Source: Jeotgalibaca sp052266715 (lineage in GTDB: Bacteria > Bacillota > Bacilli > Lactobacillales > Aerococcaceae). From it: 64,000 nucleotides of DNA. The notes under the pieces are model-generated. The model was given only the letters and a program-made list of their open reading frames with translations, had not been told where the DNA came from and made no database searches. Below, piece after piece: positions 60,888 to 64,000 of the stretch. Each line of letters starts with the position of its first letter. Position 1 is the first letter of the stretch. A program made the position numbers and the translations under genes. Location: NCBI GenBank assembly GCA_052266715.1, contig JBQPRB010000006.1, one strand, 5' to 3'.

Positions 60888-61602
60888 GACTGTTAACTTA
60901 ACTAAATCGTTTGGTGATAAAGAAGTATTAAAAGGTATAAACGAAGAGGTCAAAGAGGGCGAAGTAGTCGTTATTATTGGACCTTCAGGATCCGGTAAGA
61001 GTACTTTATTAAGATGTTTAAACTTGCTTGAAACACCTACTTCGGGAGACATCGTTTTTGAGGAAACCATTATCAATCAACCAAAAGTAAACATTGATGC
61101 CATTCGCACCAAAATGGGGATGGTATTCCAAAGTTTTAATTTGTTTCCTCATCTAACGGTTTTAGAGAACATTACGATCGGACCAAGAGAAATCAACAAA
61201 AAGAGTGTCACTGAAGCGAAAGAAATTGCAATGGAATTGTTGGAAAGTATGGGCTTGGCTGAGAAAGCAGCTGTTTATCCTAAGTCTCTTTCAGGTGGGC
61301 AACAACAACGGATTGCAATTGCGCGTGCTTTGGCAATGCAACCAAGCATGATGTTGTTTGATGAACCGACTTCAGCTTTGGACCCGGAAATGGTTGGCGA
61401 AGTATTGCAGGTAATGAAGAAATTAGCAAACAACGGCATGACCATGATTGTAGTTACGCACGAAATGGGCTTTGCCCGTGAAGTAGGGGACCGGGTTATT
61501 TTTATGGATGACGGTATGGTTGTTGAAAAAGGAACACCCGAAGAAATTTTTGATCATCCGCAAAACGAACGGACACAAAACTTCTTGTCGAAAGTATTAT
61601 AG
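60880..61602 (+). CDS. Polar amino-acid ABC transporter ATP-binding protein
   Basis: 240 residues from GTG 60880, inside the end of the permease gene. Walker A GPSGSGKST (34-42), Q loop MVFQSFNLFPHLTVLENI, signature LSGGQQQRIAIARAL, Walker B MMLFDEPTSALDPE and H loop VTHEMGFAREV are complete. Typical GlnQ/HisP-type ATPase. Works with the adjacent permease and the upstream lipoprotein for import of a polar, probably basic, amino acid. Confidence 0.96.
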   Translation: MIKTVNLTKSFGDKEVLKGINEEVKEGEVVVIIGPSGSGKSTLLRCLNLLETPTSGDIVFEETIINQPKVNIDAIRTKMGMVFQSFNLFPHLTVLENITIGPREINKKSVTEAKEIAMELLESMGLAEKAAVYPKSLSGGQQQRIAIARALAMQPSMMLFDEPTSALDPEMVGEVLQVMKKLANNGMTMIVVTHEMGFAREVGDRVIFMDDGMVVEKGTPEEIFDHPQNERTQNFLSKVL

Positions 61603-61615
61603 AATACTTCAAATA

Positions 61616-61668
61616 AAAGAACCCCCGAATGATCACTCCGTGATTCATTTGGGGGTTCTTTTTAGCTT
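61616..61668. terminator. Bidirectional terminator
   Basis: AAAAGAACCCCC pairs with GGGGGTTCTTTT, with an inner AATGA/TCATT stem; T runs on both strands. Ends the ABC operon and the convergent minus-strand gene. Confidence 0.9.
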
Positions 61669-62213
61669 AATTTTTCATCATAGTGTGCGCGCTCACCGCC
61701 GATTGATTTCGGACGGGTGCGGGCAGCGGCAAGAATAGCGCCACCGATGTTTTTTATAGATAGGCGAACGGGTACGACTACGGGTACCATGTGCATACCA
61801 ATAAAAGTTTGACCGATGTCGAGGCCTGCTTTGGCTTCAATTTCCTCAACTAAAACGGCATTTTCCATACCGTAATACGCTGCTGTAGCAAAGCTACCAC
61901 CAGCATGTAGATGTGGAACTGCATTCACAATTGGATAACGATTTTCTTTCGCCAGGGATTTTTCAATGACTAATGAACGGTTCAAATGCTCACAACATTG
62001 GGCTGCAAGATGCAACTGATTCTCACGTAAAACTTTTTGTGCGGTTTCAAAAATAACTTTACCGGTTTCTTCACTGGATGCAGTGCCAATTTTAGCACTG
62101 TTCACTTCGCTGGAAGAACATCCAATCACGACGATATCACCATCTTCAAGTTTAGCCACCGCAATTAATTCACGCAAAGCTGTTTCAACTTGAAGTCTAA
62201 TTTCTTCTAACAT
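61662..62213 (-). CDS. TIGR01440/DUF436 family protein (YwlG-like)
   Basis: 183 residues. GDIVVIGCSSSEVNSAKIGTASSEETG and HLAAQCCEHLNRSLVIE are strongly conserved family stretches, and VPHLHAGGSFATAAY and GMHMVPVVVPVR follow. Members (B. subtilis YwlG) are widespread in Firmicutes, usually near glyA or upp; the activity is not established. Two adjacent cysteines (AQCCEH) and HLHAG could form a metal or active site. Ribosome site GAGGAATG. Confidence 0.92.
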   Translation of the reverse strand: MLEEIRLQVETALRELIAVAKLEDGDIVVIGCSSSEVNSAKIGTASSEETGKVIFETAQKVLRENQLHLAAQCCEHLNRSLVIEKSLAKENRYPIVNAVPHLHAGGSFATAAYYGMENAVLVEEIEAKAGLDIGQTFIGMHMVPVVVPVRLSIKNIGGAILAAARTRPKSIGGERAHYDEKLS

Positions 62214-62318
62214 CTTTCATTCCTCCATTCCTCGTAACCATTATCTTACAAAATTACCTATTTGTCATTGTTCAGATTTTGGAACCCCTTTATGAGTAAA
62301 ATCTAATAAAAAAACCGC

Positions 62319-62424
62319 AATGTTCGGTTTTATACTATTTACAATTCCTTTATTAGTGTCTATAATAACGATATTCTTAATAATAACAAATAAAGATGGC
62401 TTGATAATTAATAATGTTCGTATT
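62319..62424 (+). promoter_or_regulatory. Promoter with PurBox-like sites for the NCS2 permease
   Basis: Promoter TTTACA (62338-62343), 17-base spacer, TATAAT (62361-62366). AATGTTCGGTTTT at 62319-62331 is the complement of a PurR box core ACCGAACATT just upstream of the -35; AATGTTCGTATT at 62413-62424 is a second, downstream copy with the same CGAACATT core. The position of the first suits PurR control, activator-like as in lactococci. No purine riboswitch is seen. Confidence 0.6.
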
Positions 62425-62436
62425 TAGGAGGAAATT

Positions 62437-63822
62437 ATGGAAACGAAATTGACGAAGCCAGCTGTAATGCTTAATAAGAAAGCGACAGTTGAAAATACAG
62501 AAAATACAGATTTAATTTATGGGGTGGACGACACTCCCGATTTCTTGACGACAACCGTTCTTGGTTTTCAAAATGTCATTACATCATTTGGTGGATTAGT
62601 AGCGGTACCTTTAATTATTGCTGGAATGGCCGGATTTGGTATTACCGATACAGCTTACCTTGTAAGTGCCGCTTTATTGGTTTCAGGGATTGTATCGATT
62701 ATCCAATCAAAAGGATTTGGACCTAAAGCGTTCCGGGTAGGTGCTGGACTGCCCACAATCATGGGTACCGACTTTGCATTTGTTGGTCCTGCTGCTTCTG
62801 TTATTGCAACAGGCGGTATCGCTGCTTACTTTGGCGGAACAATGTTGGCATCTCTACTTGAACTAGGCATGAGTTACTTCATTAAACCATTAATGAAATT
62901 CTTTCCACCTGTTGTAACAGGATCCGTTATCACTTTGATGGGGATGACGTTGATGTCAGTAGCGATGGAGTGGGCAGCAGGCGGTGTTGGCTCTGCAACA
63001 TACGGTGCACCAATGAACCTTGCAATTACAGCTATTGTTTTCTTGATTATCGTTTTGATCAATCACTATGCAGGTAAAAAATTCGCACCGCTAGCTGTAT
63101 TGTTAGGGGCAGCTATTGGTTACATCATTTGTATTCCGCTAGGGATGGTTGATTTCCAACAAGTCAGTGATGCAAGTTGGTTCGCATTGCCACAGATTTT
63201 CAAATATGGTATTTCATTCAAATTAGAATACGCATTGCCTTTCTTGACAGGCTATCTTGTAACAATTATTGAAACAGTTGGCGTTATGCAAACGCTTGGT
63301 CAAGTAACTAAGACAGAATTAAAAGATGAAGATATCGCTGCAGGTGTTCGTGCCGATGCAGTGGGTTCATGGATCGGACCTGTCTTTGGTTCAGGCCCAA
63401 CAGCAACTTTCAGCCAAAATGCTGGTTTGATTCCAATGACAAAAAATGCTTCTCGTAAAGTTGCGATTGCAGCTGGCTTTATCATGATTTTAATGAGTTT
63501 ATTCCCTAAATTTGCAACGTTGGTTTCAATCATGCCGATGCCTGTTTTAGGTGGAGCTGGATTACTGATGTTTGGTAACGTTGCAGCAGCTGGGATTCAA
63601 TCACTATCTCGTGTCAAATTTGATAATCGTAATATGCTGATTTGTGCAGGGGCAATTGCTGTTGGACTAGGTGTCTCCTTCCGACCAGAAGTAACGGCCG
63701 GGTTACCAGGTTTCTTGAGTGGTTTATTCTCATCGGGGATTTCTGCTGGGACAATCGTAGCTTTGCTATTGAATATTATCCTGAAAGAAAAAGAAGTAGA
63801 AGTTGCAGAAACTGCAGCTTAA
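62437..63822 (+). CDS. NCS2-family nucleobase:cation symporter (uracil/xanthine permease)
   Basis: 461 residues, about 14 membrane segments. The start LGFQNVITSFGGLVAVPLIIAGMAG, QSKGFGPKAFRVGAGLPTIMGTDFAFVGPA and the hallmark GSGPTATFSQNAGLIPMTKNASRK (a QNxG motif) define the UraA/UapA family. The preceding Glu in TIIETVGVMQTLG is the usual substrate-binding acid. PurR-type sites upstream suggest a purine such as xanthine or uric acid. Ribosome site TAGGAGGAA. Confidence 0.94.
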   Translation: METKLTKPAVMLNKKATVENTENTDLIYGVDDTPDFLTTTVLGFQNVITSFGGLVAVPLIIAGMAGFGITDTAYLVSAALLVSGIVSIIQSKGFGPKAFRVGAGLPTIMGTDFAFVGPAASVIATGGIAAYFGGTMLASLLELGMSYFIKPLMKFFPPVVTGSVITLMGMTLMSVAMEWAAGGVGSATYGAPMNLAITAIVFLIIVLINHYAGKKFAPLAVLLGAAIGYIICIPLGMVDFQQVSDASWFALPQIFKYGISFKLEYALPFLTGYLVTIIETVGVMQTLGQVTKTELKDEDIAAGVRADAVGSWIGPVFGSGPTATFSQNAGLIPMTKNASRKVAIAAGFIMILMSLFPKFATLVSIMPMPVLGGAGLLMFGNVAAAGIQSLSRVKFDNRNMLICAGAIAVGLGVSFRPEVTAGLPGFLSGLFSSGISAGTIVALLLNIILKEKEVEVAETAA

Positions 63823-63833
63823 TCTAAAGAGGA

Positions 63834-63944
63834 GTGGGACAAAAGGCGTTTAGCCCCGAATCACTGGAGCGAATAAGCGCAAGATGGTCGCAGGCCATCT
63901 GAGCATTATTCGTGAAGTGGCGTCGGGGCTGCCTTTTGTCGCAC
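63834..63944. repeat. Long imperfect palindrome (MITE-like or repeat hairpin)
   Basis: Nested arms over about 110 bases: GACAAAAGGC/GCCTTTTGTC, then GCCCCGA/TCGGGGC, CACT/AGTG, GCGAATAA/TTATTCGT and AGATGG/CCATCT, with only small bulges. It could be drawn as one long hairpin. It lies 11 bases after the permease stop and ends in no clear T run, so it resembles a dispersed repeat more than an ordinary terminator. Confidence 0.75.
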
Positions 63945-63976
63945 GTTTAGAATACAGATATTCGTATACAGGAAGG

Positions 63977-64000
63977 AGGGTGAGACAAAAGTCTCACCCT
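63977..64000. terminator. Perfect 10-bp hairpin at right edge
   Basis: AGGGTGAGAC, AAAA, GTCTCACCCT. What follows lies outside the window, so I cannot tell whether a T run follows. Confidence 0.7.

Overview
The window looks like a chromosomal segment of a low-to-moderate GC Firmicute of the order Lactobacillales. A Carnobacteriaceae-like bacterium is my best guess, from codon use, strong AGGAGG-type ribosome sites, T-box leaders, class Ib ribonucleotide reductase and PTS genes. An orphan chemoreceptor suggests a motile lineage. Genus is not determined. I see no rRNA, tRNA, CRISPR array, prophage or complete insertion sequence.

Layout. 1-5.6 kb: a minus-strand sulfatase operon (Cys-type sulfatase, its formylglycine-generating enzyme, DUF202 protein, BASS-type anion symporter cut by the left edge) divergent from a SulP anion permease. 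6-13.7 kb: OFA-family MFS carrier, small membrane protein with its XRE regulator, SRPBCC protein, VIT-type metal transporter, a small membrane protein behind a near-consensus LexA box, a UvrD/PcrA-type helicase and a lipoprotein. 14-20.4 kb: GPH symporter plus amidohydrolase with an AraC regulator, small hypotheticals, aldo/keto reductase, LytTR/DUF3021 pair. 20.4-26.5 kb: CaCA exchanger with a structured leader, methyl-accepting chemotaxis protein, KdgT-like permease, DUF2254 protein.

26.6-30.7 kb: a cobalamin riboswitch in front of nrdH, a fused nrdI-nrdE gene and nrdF. 30.7-38.9 kb: tocopherol-cyclase-like protein, tautomerase, copper ATPase behind a CopY-type box, CDF metal exporter with an HMA-like N-terminus, SDR dehydrogenase, NlpA/MetQ lipoprotein behind a T-box that reads as cysteine-specific, CutC. 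39-50.8 kb: GH20 hexosaminidase, MalY/PatB lyase, DUF305 protein, PTS EIICB with NanE and a divergent RpiR regulator, RtcB, MgtE, two tandem DUF2238-type membrane proteins, ECF S component. 50.9-57.2 kb: lipoprotein, SOUL protein, decayed coding debris, pyridoxal kinase, AEC carrier, ketopantoate-reductase-family protein, PepF. 57.2-61.6 kb: an amino-acid ABC transporter split into two transcription units, each behind its own T-box with apparent Arg specifier CGC, with a cyclic-2,3-diphosphoglycerate-synthetase-like GTPase in the first unit. 61.6-64 kb: TIGR01440 protein, NCS2 permease with PurBox-like sites, and a long palindromic element.

The most notable points are the B12-repressible class Ib reductase operon with NrdI fused to NrdE, the twin arginine T-boxes, the LexA-box small membrane gene, the self-contained sulfatase-maturation-transport locus, and several tandem arrays of hairpins (arms GATTACTCA, AGCTCACTCA, AGTTATGTCC) in gaps between genes. 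All calls come from reading the sequence; no database search was run.
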